A stretch of 64,000 nucleotides of DNA from Limnohabitans sp. (lineage in GTDB: Bacteria; Pseudomonadota; Gammaproteobacteria; Burkholderiales; Burkholderiaceae_C): NCBI GenBank assembly GCA_024642215.1, contig JAHEBO010000016.1:39783-103782 (forward strand). Direction: 5' to 3'. Each line of letters begins with the position of its first letter. Positions within the stretch are counted from its first letter, which is position 1. The position numbers and the translations under genes are program-made. Below the pieces are notes generated by a model. The model did no database searches. It saw nothing but the letters and a program-made list of their open reading frames with translations, and was not told the DNA's origin. Of the stretch, positions 44,938 through 53,496 are shown one piece after another.

Positions 44938-45242
44938 GTAGCAAGTACTCCTTTTCAGGTAAGCAGGGTTGCGAAGAGTTTTCGCATCCTAGAATCTTCA
45001 GGTTTAATTCCGGATCGGTCGAAATTGTAATTAAGTTACAACTCTGCGCATGTTCGCAAAAAATGCACCTGGCATATTCTGTAAGGCGTAGATCTTACCC
45101 GCTGATTGATTGAACGGGACGGGTGATCCGCGAGGTGTTGGGAGGTCCCATCCCGCCTCTTGCACACATAATGACAAAGCAGAGGACAATACCGGCACAA
45201 TCCGCGAAAATTTTTTCCTTGAGTTTTGAGTATTTTTGATTC
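44938..45242. other. Divergent intergenic region tonB / GH13 gene
   Basis: This 305-base gap contains the tonB ribosome binding site and a perfect 6-bp inverted repeat at 45025-45041. Short open frames across it on the minus strand have no family resemblance. I saw no tRNA, terminator or Fur box. Confidence 0.7.
45025..45041. promoter_or_regulatory. Inverted repeat TTGTAA-N5-TTACAA upstream of tonB
   Basis: Arms TTGTAA (45025-45030) and TTACAA (45036-45041) are perfect complements with spacer TTAAG. The site is 88 bases upstream of the tonB ATG and 200 bases upstream of the GH13 gene. It does not match a Fur box (GATAATGAT repeats), so a different regulator is implied. Confidence 0.5.
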
Positions 45243-46463
45243 ATGCAACACGTTTCCTGGTCACGCAGCGCCAACATTTACCAAGTCAATGTCCGCCAAT
45301 ACACACCCGAGGGCACGTTGAATGCATTCGCAGTCCATTTGCCACGCCTGCATCAAATGGGTGTGGACATTTTGTGGCTGATGCCCATTCAGCCCATTGG
45401 CAAATCAAAGCGCAAAGACAGTTTGGGCGCCTATGACGAGGTCACCGATCACGTCGCAGTCAACCCAGCATTTGGTTCGCTCAAAGACTTCAAGGCACTG
45501 GTTCAGCAAGCACATTCACTGGGCATGAAGGTCATCATCGAATGGGTGGCCCAGACCACCTCACGTGAGCATGTGTGGGTCAAGCAACATCCTGAGTGGT
45601 ATCTCAAACTCGAGACAGTCGAAACCCAAAGTACTCAGCATGAGAAGGGCGTCAGGGCCGCAGAAGGGTCTGAGCGCTTGAGCCTAGACTTCGGCAGCAA
45701 GCCTGTCTGGGCAGCCATGACACAGGCCATGCTCTTTTGGCTCAAAGAAGCCGACGTGGATGGGTTTAGCTGTCCATCGGCCAGCGAATTGCCGCTCAAG
45801 TTTTGGCAACAAGCACGCGCCAAGCTAGAGGCTCAAAAGCCTGTGTTCATGTTGGCCGGTTCTGCAGATGCGCAAGTTGAAGAATCCGCTTTTGACATGG
45901 TGTACGACTGGGCGCTGTACGATATTTTGAAAAAGATCGCCAAGGGCCATGCCGATGTGCGAGATCTCAAAGCTTATCTGGCAACGACGGCGGCCAATCT
46001 TCAAGCGGACACGTTCCGCATGACCTTTACAGCCAATCACGACACCAACGCATTGCAAAACCATGATGCGGCTCATTTTGGTGACGCTTTTTCGGCCATG
46101 GCGGTAATTGCAGCCACCTTTCCTGGTATGCCATTGGTCTACAGTGGTCAAGAATCGGGGCTTCACAAAATGCTCCCCATTTTTGAAAAGGATGCCATTG
46201 ACTGGCAAAACTTGAAGTACGAAAAACTCTATGCCAATTTGCTGGCCATGAAGAAAAAGCACCCAGCTTTGCACAACGGTGCAACTGGCGCATCCGTTGA
46301 AGTATTTGAGGTAGACAACCAGCACATCTTGGCCTTCCGTCGCCAAAAAGGCATCAATGTGGTGTCAGTACAAGTCAACTTGAGTGGGCAAAACCAAGCC
46401 TTCAACTTACACGGCAAGCCACGCAAACTTGGCGCTTGGGAACACCAAATCCAAACCAGTTGA
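45243..46463 (+). CDS. GH13 alpha-amylase-fold protein, predicted catalytically inactive
   Basis: The 406-residue protein follows the GH13 barrel pattern closely: NIYQVNVRQYTPEGTLNAF, HLPRLHQMGVDILWLMPIQPIG, VNPAFGSLKDFKALVQQAH, FDMVYDWALYDILKKIAKG and FPGMPLVYSGQESG. Yet the catalytic positions are changed. Region I reads EWVAQTT (100-106) instead of D-x-V-x-N-H-T; the nucleophile aspartate of region II is proline (GFSCPSA, P178, also R to S at 176); the acid/base glutamate of region III is glycine (MLAGSA, G206). Only region IV (ANHDTN, D267) is kept. No signal peptide is present, so it is cytoplasmic. It is followed after 74 bases by a TPR protein gene. Confidence 0.88.
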   Translation: MQHVSWSRSANIYQVNVRQYTPEGTLNAFAVHLPRLHQMGVDILWLMPIQPIGKSKRKDSLGAYDEVTDHVAVNPAFGSLKDFKALVQQAHSLGMKVIIEWVAQTTSREHVWVKQHPEWYLKLETVETQSTQHEKGVRAAEGSERLSLDFGSKPVWAAMTQAMLFWLKEADVDGFSCPSASELPLKFWQQARAKLEAQKPVFMLAGSADAQVEESAFDMVYDWALYDILKKIAKGHADVRDLKAYLATTAANLQADTFRMTFTANHDTNALQNHDAAHFGDAFSAMAVIAATFPGMPLVYSGQESGLHKMLPIFEKDAIDWQNLKYEKLYANLLAMKKKHPALHNGATGASVEVFEVDNQHILAFRRQKGINVVSVQVNLSGQNQAFNLHGKPRKLGAWEHQIQTS

Positions 46464-46537
46464 TGGGCCTTGCTCTCGTGTGGCGGCGCTTCAGGCCCTA
46501 CGCGACCATTGCGTTGCAATTTTTTCTAAAGTTCATT

Positions 46538-47800
46538 ATGAAAATTTCACCGACACATTCTTGGATGTCTACCGTTTCATCAAGGCTTCAAGGCGTTTTC
46601 TCCCAAACTTTGGCTGTCGTGTTGTGGGGCTTTGCCTTCAGCTTGAGCGTCCAAGCCCAACTGGCTGTGAGGCCGGAGGTTGCCAAATCCCTGCAAGCTG
46701 CCCAAGATGCTTTGAAAGCGGGGCAAGTTGAAAATGCACTGACTTTGTCACAGCAAACGCTCGCCATGCCAGGCATCACGGCCATTGAGAAACCCATCAT
46801 CCAACGCACCTTGGCGGTGGCCGCCCTCCAAGCCAAGAACCTGCCCTTGGCGATCAGTACGCTTGAAAATTTGATTCAAGAAATGCCAGCCGACACACCT
46901 GCCGCTCAAAAACGTCCCTTGATCGAGTCCTTGCTCAATGCCAGTCAGCAGGCGCAAGACTTGCCGCGTGTTGTTGATTGGGCGCGTACCTATTTAAAAC
47001 TAGAAGGCAGCAACGCATCGGTCCGCCCTGTCCTCATTCAAACCTTGTCCGTCTTAAAGCGCCACGATGAGGTGATTCACGAAGTCAAAGAAAAAATGCG
47101 CTTGGATGAAGCTGCCAAACTCAAAACTGCCGAAAGCGAATTGCGCATGATGGCCGTTAGCCAACGTCAGCTCAAAGACGATGCGGGCTACAACGCAAGC
47201 TTAAAACTGCTGCTGCAAAACTACCCCTCCAAAGCGTATTGGGGCGAGATGATCCCGCGCTTGGCCCGGCAAGCCAACTTCAATGCCCGCTATGACCTGG
47301 ACCTCTATCGCTTGCTCGAACTGACGGGCAACTTAGAAGACGCCATCGAGTACGTTGACATGGCCAACTTGGCACTCAAGGCGGGCTTGCCCGCAGAAGC
47401 TTCGCGCATGGTCGAGCAGGCATACAGGTCAGGACTTTTGGGCAAAGGCAGTGATGCGGCCAGTCACCAAAAACTTCGGCAACAAATTCAGCAACGCTTG
47501 AGCGAAGACGAAAAGGCCTTGCCTGCCTTGGAAAAATCAGCCAAAGATGCCAATGCGTTGGCCAGCTTGGCGGATGTGTATGCCGCCAAACAAAAATGGG
47601 AACAAGCGCAAGCCTATTACAGCAAGGCCTTGGCCCTGGGTGGCCTGCGGCGTGAACCTGAAACACGTTTACACGCTGGCATGGTGCTTTACAAGTTAGG
47701 CCAAAAAGCAGAGGCACTTCAAATGTTAGGCAGCGTTCAGGGCGATGTCACCGCTGTTGACATTGCCCAGTTGTGGACCTTGTGGCTGGTCAATCACTGA
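46538..47800 (+). CDS. Exported TPR-repeat protein
   Basis: The 420-residue protein has a signal-like N-terminus (LQGVFSQTLAVVLWGFAFSLSVQAQ, cleaved near residue 38) and several tetratricopeptide-like helical pairs: AQDALKAGQVENALTLSQQTLAMP, AALQAKNLPLAISTLENLIQEMP and a C-terminal ADVYAAKQKWEQAQAYYSKALALGGL. It is likely periplasmic. ATG 46538 begins the signal peptide; the frame extends upstream to 46436 into the GH13 gene, but those residues are not family-like. TPR proteins of this size accompany some TonB systems (the Vibrio TonB2 cluster has one), and tonB-exbB-exbD-exbD is divergent just upstream. Function is otherwise unknown. Confidence 0.8.
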   Translation: MKISPTHSWMSTVSSRLQGVFSQTLAVVLWGFAFSLSVQAQLAVRPEVAKSLQAAQDALKAGQVENALTLSQQTLAMPGITAIEKPIIQRTLAVAALQAKNLPLAISTLENLIQEMPADTPAAQKRPLIESLLNASQQAQDLPRVVDWARTYLKLEGSNASVRPVLIQTLSVLKRHDEVIHEVKEKMRLDEAAKLKTAESELRMMAVSQRQLKDDAGYNASLKLLLQNYPSKAYWGEMIPRLARQANFNARYDLDLYRLLELTGNLEDAIEYVDMANLALKAGLPAEASRMVEQAYRSGLLGKGSDAASHQKLRQQIQQRLSEDEKALPALEKSAKDANALASLADVYAAKQKWEQAQAYYSKALALGGLRREPETRLHAGMVLYKLGQKAEALQMLGSVQGDVTAVDIAQLWTLWLVNH

Positions 47801-47804
47801 GCCA

Positions 47805-49916
47805 TCATGGTTTAGCAGCAGAGGCTGCTGCAGAGGCCGCCTTCAATGCAAACTCCGCGCGCAAAGCGCGCAGTTTTTCGCGAGGGTCTTCTTTCACCGT
47901 TGTTTTGTCGAGTGCCATTTCGCCAATGAAACGGCTGGGCAGTGCGGCAATGGTTTCGCGCCCTTTTTTCCGGCGCTTGGTCCAACTGACTGCCAAAGAC
48001 CGCTGCGCGCGGGTGATGCCCACATACATCAAGCGTCGCTCTTCTTGAAGTCGGGTGAGTTGACCCTCAGCATGCACTTCTGCATTGATAGATTCTTTGT
48101 TCTCTTCGTCCATCTTGAAAGGCAGCAGCCCTTCATTCACGCCCACCAACATCACATGCGGCCACTCCAAACCTTTGGCGGCGTGCAAAGTTGACAGCGT
48201 TACCACATTGGGATCTTGCTCGCGTTCGTTCAAGGTTGAGAGCAAGGAAATTGTTTGCGCCACTTCCAGCAGTGACTTGGTCTCAGAGGCCACGTTCACG
48301 CCGGCGGCATCGTCGATGGTGCCGCCACACCGACCCGACATCCAATCGCAAAACTCAAGCACATTGGTCCAGCGTGCAGCCGCTACTTTTTCGTTGTCTT
48401 CGCCATCGTACAAATGCTTTTCATAGCCAATGTCTTTGAGCCACTGCAACAGGAATGCCTTTGCTTCTTCCGCGCCATGGGTTCTTTTGGCGCGGTATTC
48501 CAAGTCGTTCATGAAGCGTCCAAATTCATGCAGGCTGCCCACGGCCCGTGCAGACAAGCAAGAGCCTAGGCTGTTGGAAAACAGTGCTTCAAACAAACTC
48601 AATTTGTACTGGCTGGCCAGCGTGCCCAAGCTTGCCAATGTTTGATGGCCAATGCCACGTTTAGGGCTGGTGACGGCGCGCAAAAACGCTGGGTCATCAT
48701 TGTTGTTAACCCACAAGCGAAACCATGCGCACAAGTCTTTGATTTCTGCACGGTCAAAAAAGCTTTGCCCGCCAGAAACTTTGTACGGAATTTGTGCACG
48801 CCTTAATGCTTTTTCGAAAGGCTTGGCCATGTGATTGGCGCGGTACAAAATGGCAAATTCACGGTAGTCGCGGTATTGCACACTTCCTGCTGTGGTCGTG
48901 ATGCCCGCTCGCAAAGATTGAATGCGTGCCACCACGCGGTCAGCCTCGTGCTCTTCGTTGTCCGCATCCATCACGCGTACCGGCTCACCTTCGCCCAACT
49001 CCGAAAACAGCGTCTTGGGATAGAGCTTTGGGTTGGGTTCAATCACATTGTTGGCGGCGCGCAAAATAGCGCTGGTGGAGCGGTAGTTCTGCTCTAGCTT
49101 GATCACCTTCAATTCGGGAAAGTCTTGTGGCAAGCGTTTCAGGTTGTCGAGCGTGGCGCCTCGCCATCCATAAATCGATTGATCATCGTCACCCACGGCT
49201 GTAAAGCGAGCCCGCTCGCCCACCAAGTGTTTCAGCACTTCATACTGTGTGGCATTGGTGTCTTGGTATTCGTCGACCAGCACATGGCCCATGGCCGCTT
49301 GCCAGCGCTCACGAACCTCTGGAAAATCAGCCAGCAGTTTCAAGGGCAGGCCGATCAAATCATCAAAGTCAACGCTTTGATAGGCTGCCAAACGCTCTTC
49401 GTAACGCGCCATGATGCGCGCCAGAACGCGCTCGTTGTCGTTCTTGGCAATGGCTTCTGCCTGTGTGCTGTTCAGCCCGCTGTTTTTCCATGCGCTGATA
49501 GCCCACTGCCATTGGCGCGCAGTGTTGACGTCGGTGGAGCCGCCGCCACAGTCTTTCAAAATGCTCACCACATCATCAGAATCCAAAATGCTGAACTGTG
49601 GTTTGAGTCCCAACACATGGCCATCTTGTCGCATGATGCGCACGCCCAGTGCGTGGAAGGTGCAAACCATCACATCCTTCGCACCTTTGCCAATCAGTTG
49701 GCGAGCGCGTTCGCGCATTTCGCTGGCCGCTTTGTTGGTGAAGGTAATGGCTGCAATGCGCTTGGGTTCTAGGCCGACCTCAATCAAGCGCGCAATCTTT
49801 TGCGTGATCACGCGCGTTTTGCCCGAGCCCGCACCCGCCAGCACAAGGCACGGGCCTTTGACGTAATTGACGGCTTCAAGTTGCGCCGGGTTCAAACCGA
49901 GGGAGGGGGATGACAT
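47805..49916 (-). CDS. rep: ATP-dependent DNA helicase Rep
   Basis: This 703-residue SF1A helicase moves 3'-5' and clears proteins ahead of the replisome. Motifs are LAGAGSGKTRVI (I), ITFTNKAASEMRERA (Ia), LVDEYQDTNATQYE (II), VGDDDQSIYGWRGA (III), EQNYRSTSAIL (IV), LSTLHAAKGLEWPHVMLVG (V) and EERRLMYVGITRAQRSLAVS (VI). Sequence around FSILDSDDVVSILKD matches Rep more than UvrD. Length exceeds E. coli Rep (673), with the excess mostly at the Ala-rich C-terminus. It is convergent with the TPR gene (4-base gap). Confidence 0.95.
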   Translation of the reverse strand: MSSPSLGLNPAQLEAVNYVKGPCLVLAGAGSGKTRVITQKIARLIEVGLEPKRIAAITFTNKAASEMRERARQLIGKGAKDVMVCTFHALGVRIMRQDGHVLGLKPQFSILDSDDVVSILKDCGGGSTDVNTARQWQWAISAWKNSGLNSTQAEAIAKNDNERVLARIMARYEERLAAYQSVDFDDLIGLPLKLLADFPEVRERWQAAMGHVLVDEYQDTNATQYEVLKHLVGERARFTAVGDDDQSIYGWRGATLDNLKRLPQDFPELKVIKLEQNYRSTSAILRAANNVIEPNPKLYPKTLFSELGEGEPVRVMDADNEEHEADRVVARIQSLRAGITTTAGSVQYRDYREFAILYRANHMAKPFEKALRRAQIPYKVSGGQSFFDRAEIKDLCAWFRLWVNNNDDPAFLRAVTSPKRGIGHQTLASLGTLASQYKLSLFEALFSNSLGSCLSARAVGSLHEFGRFMNDLEYRAKRTHGAEEAKAFLLQWLKDIGYEKHLYDGEDNEKVAAARWTNVLEFCDWMSGRCGGTIDDAAGVNVASETKSLLEVAQTISLLSTLNEREQDPNVVTLSTLHAAKGLEWPHVMLVGVNEGLLPFKMDEENKESINAEVHAEGQLTRLQEERRLMYVGITRAQRSLAVSWTKRRKKGRETIAALPSRFIGEMALDKTTVKEDPREKLRALRAEFALKAASAAASAAKP

Positions 49917-50012
49917 GCTTTGGTAACTGAAACACCACGCTGAAAGTCAGGTGCTGCGGTCATGGATCATAGCGGGCAATTGGGGCTCAAAATCCAAGGC
50001 ACAATGTGGCCC

Positions 50013-50978
50013 ATGTTAGATGTCTTGCGCGTCACCTTTCCCTTCTTTGCATTGGTCTTTTGCGGCTATTTTGCTGCCCGTCGCAAAATGCTGCCCTTTG
50101 AGGCCATTCCTGGACTCAATGGTTTTGTGCTGTTCTTCGCGCTGCCTTGTATGCTGTTTCGCTTTGGGGCCAGCACCCCCATTGCGCAGTTGCTCGATGC
50201 GGGTGCATTTTTCATGTACCTGTTTTGTGCCTTGGTCATGGTGGCTTTTGTGCTGGCTGTGTCCATGAACAGACGCATTGGTTGGAACGATGGTGCGTTT
50301 GGCGCTTTGGTGGGGGCATTCCCCAATACCGGTTTCATGGGCGTGCCTTTGTTGGTGGCGCTGTTGGGGTCTGCCGCGGCAGGTCCAGCCATTGTCACCA
50401 TCGTCATTGACATGGTGATCACCACGTCCTTGTGCATTGCGCTGTCGCGTTTGGATGGTGCCGGTGAGCAGGGTGTGGGGCCTGCTGCTAAAAATGCGCT
50501 CTGGGGCATGCTCAAGAACCCCATGCCTTGGTCCATTTTGTTGGGCACTTTGTTCTCGGCTTTCCAAGGTGAATTGCCCGGACCCGTTGCTAAAACAGTG
50601 GCGTTGTTGGCTGACGCAGCATCGCCTGTGGCTTTGTTCACCATTGGCGCAGTTCTGGCGCGCTCACAAAAAATTGCGCACCACGCGCAACACGGCCCGC
50701 TCACCTGGCGCGACTATGTGCCCGTGGCGCTGATCAAACTGTTTTTACATCCCCTCTTGGTTTTGTTGGTAGGCTTGGCCGTCATTTCAATGGGGGTTCC
50801 CATTGACGTGTTTGCCCTCAAAGTCATGGTGTTGGTGGCCGCGCTGCCCAGTGCCAGCAATGTGTCGATGTTGGCTGAGCGCTTTGGCGCTGACAATGGC
50901 CGCATTGCCCGCATCATCTTGGTCTCAACCTCCGCCGCCTTCCTCACCTTCTCAGGTGCGGTCGCTTTGTTGCAATAA
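50013..50978 (+). CDS. AEC-family transporter
   Basis: The 321-residue inner-membrane protein belongs to the auxin efflux carrier family, whose bacterial members move malonate, malate or similar acids. About ten helices are seen, with VTFPFFALVFCGYFAARRKMLP at the start and GAFPNTGFMGVPLLVALLG and AALPSASNVSMLAERFGAD as conserved loops. Two starts are possible: ATG 50013 (the family start MLDVL) and 50004 with AAGG upstream. CACAAT at 50000-50005 looks like a -10 box and would make 50013 a leaderless start. It is convergent with priA. Confidence 0.87.
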   Translation: MLDVLRVTFPFFALVFCGYFAARRKMLPFEAIPGLNGFVLFFALPCMLFRFGASTPIAQLLDAGAFFMYLFCALVMVAFVLAVSMNRRIGWNDGAFGALVGAFPNTGFMGVPLLVALLGSAAAGPAIVTIVIDMVITTSLCIALSRLDGAGEQGVGPAAKNALWGMLKNPMPWSILLGTLFSAFQGELPGPVAKTVALLADAASPVALFTIGAVLARSQKIAHHAQHGPLTWRDYVPVALIKLFLHPLLVLLVGLAVISMGVPIDVFALKVMVLVAALPSASNVSMLAERFGADNGRIARIILVSTSAAFLTFSGAVALLQ

Positions 50979-50988
50979 TTTAAAGCCG

Positions 50989-53088
50989 TCAGATGGCCAG
51001 CGGGTCGACATCGACCAGCCAGCGAATCAAACCTTTGTGCGCTGGATTTGAACGTGCCTCATGCAGACACGCTTGAAGCAAGTCCAGCACTTTGTGCAGC
51101 GACTGACGCGAAGTGCTTTCCAGCAACATTTGCGCGCGCTCTACATTGGCCACACGCTGAATGCTCATGGGCACTGCAGGAAAAATACTGACATCTGCCA
51201 TCAGGGTCGCTGCGTGTGCATCGTCTTGCGTCAAGCTTTGCAATTGCGCGTTGCCATGGTTTAAAAATGCTTGCGCCACGGCCTGCATGCGGGCGTCGCA
51301 TCGAATCAAAGCTTGAAAGCTGAAGGGGGGCAAACCAGCTTCTAAGCGTTCCTTCAACTGCTGTGCCGCAAAGGAAGGGTAGTCGTGTTTTTTCAGCGCC
51401 TCAAACAAAGCGTGCGATGGGTGAAAGGTCTGAACCCACATTTCACTGGAAGCACTTTGCGCTGCATCACGGCCAGCGCGGCCACCGGCCTGCATCAGCA
51501 GTGCAAACAAACGCTCAGGTGCTCTGAAATCACTTGAGAACAAAGCACCATCGGGGTTGATGGCTGCGACCAAAGTGATGCGCCTGAAATCATGTCCTTT
51601 GGCAATCATTTGAGTGCCGACCAGCACATCCACTTCACCGCTGTGAACGCCAGCCAATTGCGCTTCAAGTGCGCCCTTCAGTTTGGTACTGTCTGCGTCA
51701 ATGCGCATCACGCGAACGGCTTGACCGTCGGGACGTTTAACGTCGATCAGCAGCTCGGCCAAATGTTCTTCGAGTTGTTCGGTGCCGCGGCCCATGGGGG
51801 CAATGTCTGCATTGCCGCACGCTGGGCATGCGCGAGGCACACGTTCCGTCAAGCCGCAATGGTGGCAGCGCAACGTGCGGTCAATTTTGTGAAACACACG
51901 AAACGCGCTGCAATGGGTGCATTCACTTTTCCAATCGCAATCGGCGCAATGCAACACGGGGGCATAACCGCGGCGGTTGAGCAACAGCATGCTTTGCTCG
52001 CCTTTGGCCACGCGCTCTTGAATGGCCGCGATCAAAGGCGTAGAGAGCACCGTTTTTCGAGGCTGATGGTTCATGTCGACCCGGCGCACAAAAGGCAATT
52101 TGCCAGCGCCAATGCGCGCGGGCATTGGCAAACGCAAATAGCGCCCGCCTTCTGCAGCTGGGCGACTGTGGTACCAACTCTCCAAAGACGGTGTTGCGGA
52201 TCCCAGCATCACTTTGGCACCTTCTCGACTTGCGCGGTAAATGGCCAAGTCGCGTGCTGAGTAGCGAGCGCCTTCCTGTTGTTTGTAACTGGCGTCGTGC
52301 TCCTCGTCGACCACAATCCATTTCAGCTTGGGCATCGAGGCGAAAATCGCCATGCGTGTCCCCAGCACAATGCGTGCAGAACCGTTGTGGGCCGCTAGCC
52401 AACTCTTCAAGCGTTGCGGCCCTGTCATACCACTGTGCATGGACACCACGCCGTCAGCGCCAAAGCGGGCTTTCACGCGTTCCTCCAACTGCGGTGTCAA
52501 ATTGATTTCTGGCACCATCATCAGCGCCTGTGCTTCGGGGTCTTCTGCCAAGCAGCGCGCGACAGCTTGTAAATACACTTCCGTTTTGCCGCTGCCCGTT
52601 GCGCCGTGGATCAAGAAGGGGCCTGGTGCTTCAGCGATGTGTGCCAGTACCTGGATTTGCTGTTCAGACAGTTGCCAAGGCGAAGCCATCGTTGCTTTCA
52701 TGGTTTCATCGGATGCACTGTTCTTTTTCAAGCGACGGCCCAGTTGAACGGGGGTCAGGTCACGCAATTGCGGTGGCAAGGCGGCCATCGCCACTTCACC
52801 GATGGCGCGCTGGTAATACTGCGCAGTAAATTGAACCAACTGAAGCCAGTGCGCACTCAGCGGGCTGACGCCATCCAACACGGCCGCCACATTTTTCACA
52901 GCATTCTGTGCCAAGTGCGAAGGGGCCACAGCATGCACCCGCCACACCACGCCCAAGACTTCACGCTTGCCAAATGGCACGCGCACCAAGTGACCTACCT
53001 GGGCGGGTAGGTCTGTGCCGTAAGTGAGCAGGCCACCCACTTGGCTGTGGGCTGGCGCCGAAACGGCAACGTCAAGCCACATGTGCAT
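50989..53088 (-). CDS. priA: Primosomal protein N' (PriA helicase)
   Basis: PriA restarts stalled replication forks by loading DnaB at D-loops. The 699-residue protein has the 3'-end-binding domain (about 1-110, GLLTYGTDLPAQVGHLVRVPFG), Walker A IHGATGSGKTEVYL, DEEHDASYKQQEGARYSARDLA, a zinc-binding set of paired cysteines (LHCADCDWKSECTHC and RCHHCGLTERVPRACPACGN), and LVGTQMIAKGHDFRRITLV. AAGGGA lies 5 bases before ATG 53088. It faces the AEC gene and is upstream of a 400-base AT-rich gap that precedes hemE. Confidence 0.96.
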   Translation of the reverse strand: MHMWLDVAVSAPAHSQVGGLLTYGTDLPAQVGHLVRVPFGKREVLGVVWRVHAVAPSHLAQNAVKNVAAVLDGVSPLSAHWLQLVQFTAQYYQRAIGEVAMAALPPQLRDLTPVQLGRRLKKNSASDETMKATMASPWQLSEQQIQVLAHIAEAPGPFLIHGATGSGKTEVYLQAVARCLAEDPEAQALMMVPEINLTPQLEERVKARFGADGVVSMHSGMTGPQRLKSWLAAHNGSARIVLGTRMAIFASMPKLKWIVVDEEHDASYKQQEGARYSARDLAIYRASREGAKVMLGSATPSLESWYHSRPAAEGGRYLRLPMPARIGAGKLPFVRRVDMNHQPRKTVLSTPLIAAIQERVAKGEQSMLLLNRRGYAPVLHCADCDWKSECTHCSAFRVFHKIDRTLRCHHCGLTERVPRACPACGNADIAPMGRGTEQLEEHLAELLIDVKRPDGQAVRVMRIDADSTKLKGALEAQLAGVHSGEVDVLVGTQMIAKGHDFRRITLVAAINPDGALFSSDFRAPERLFALLMQAGGRAGRDAAQSASSEMWVQTFHPSHALFEALKKHDYPSFAAQQLKERLEAGLPPFSFQALIRCDARMQAVAQAFLNHGNAQLQSLTQDDAHAATLMADVSIFPAVPMSIQRVANVERAQMLLESTSRQSLHKVLDLLQACLHEARSNPAHKGLIRWLVDVDPLAI

Positions 53089-53217
53089 CAAGTCCCTTGT
53101 GTTGAAACTTCAATTTGAAGTCGTTCATGCATTCTGTCATTTTCTTGCTCATAAATATTCTTGAAATCGTGGGTAAGTTGTTGTTTTTCAAGATCTTTAG
53201 AAGCAGTCCCAATAAAC

Positions 53218-53226
53218 TGTGGATAA
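53218..53226 (-). promoter_or_regulatory. DnaA box (TTATCCACA on the minus strand)
   Basis: TGTGGATAA on the plus strand is the perfect reverse complement of the high-affinity DnaA box TTATCCACA. It lies upstream of priA. Confidence 0.6.
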
Positions 53227-53405
53227 CTTTGTTGAAAACTCTACCCGATGCCTCGCGAAGCCTTGAAAAATAAGGCTTTGCTTGGATTGCTCGAGAACTG
53301 AGCAGATTCATTAAATTCAATGAAATCAATAACTTAGAGAAATCCCAAAGCGCCTAAGAAGCGCATGAGCGAGACAAGAATTTTAAATTCTATTGAAATT
53401 GCTTT

Positions 53406-53414
53406 TGTGCATAA
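53406..53414 (-). promoter_or_regulatory. DnaA box (TTATGCACA on the minus strand)
   Basis: TGTGCATAA matches the TTATNCACA consensus in the same orientation as the box at 53218, about 9 bases from the hemE terminator stem. Confidence 0.5.
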
Positions 53415-53422
53415 GTCAATAG

Positions 53423-53458
53423 AAAAAACCCAAAAATTTAAATATTTTTGGGTTTTTT
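53423..53458 (-). terminator. Terminator of hemE
   Basis: A 15-bp stem pairs 53423-53437 with 53444-53458 around a TTAAAT loop, with CCC/GGG in the middle and A and T runs at either end. It ends the minus-strand hemE transcript and could also stop plus-strand transcription. Confidence 0.88.
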
Positions 53459-53496
53459 TGAGGGGTCTTATGCGCTAGGGCGCAATTGTGGGTCTG

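Larger units (their letters stand above)
53089..53496. other. AT-rich intergenic region with DnaA boxes between priA and hemE
   Basis: No gene is visible. The right third holds the hemE terminator. Perfect DnaA boxes (TGTGGATAA 53218-53226, TGTGCATAA 53406-53414) are in the same orientation, 188 bases apart. The rest is AT-rich with a GATC site near 53191. A minus-strand open frame (53072-53329) has no family resemblance and no ribosome binding site. Confidence 0.6.

Noticed and set aside
44938-45242. Fur box in the tonB promoter
   Set aside because: No GATAATGAT-type repeats were found; the only symmetric site is TTGTAA-N5-TTACAA, which does not fit Fur.
53072-53329. 85-residue minus-strand frame in the priA-hemE gap
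   Set aside because: No ribosome binding site or family resemblance, and it overlaps the priA start; the AT-rich composition alone can keep the frame open.
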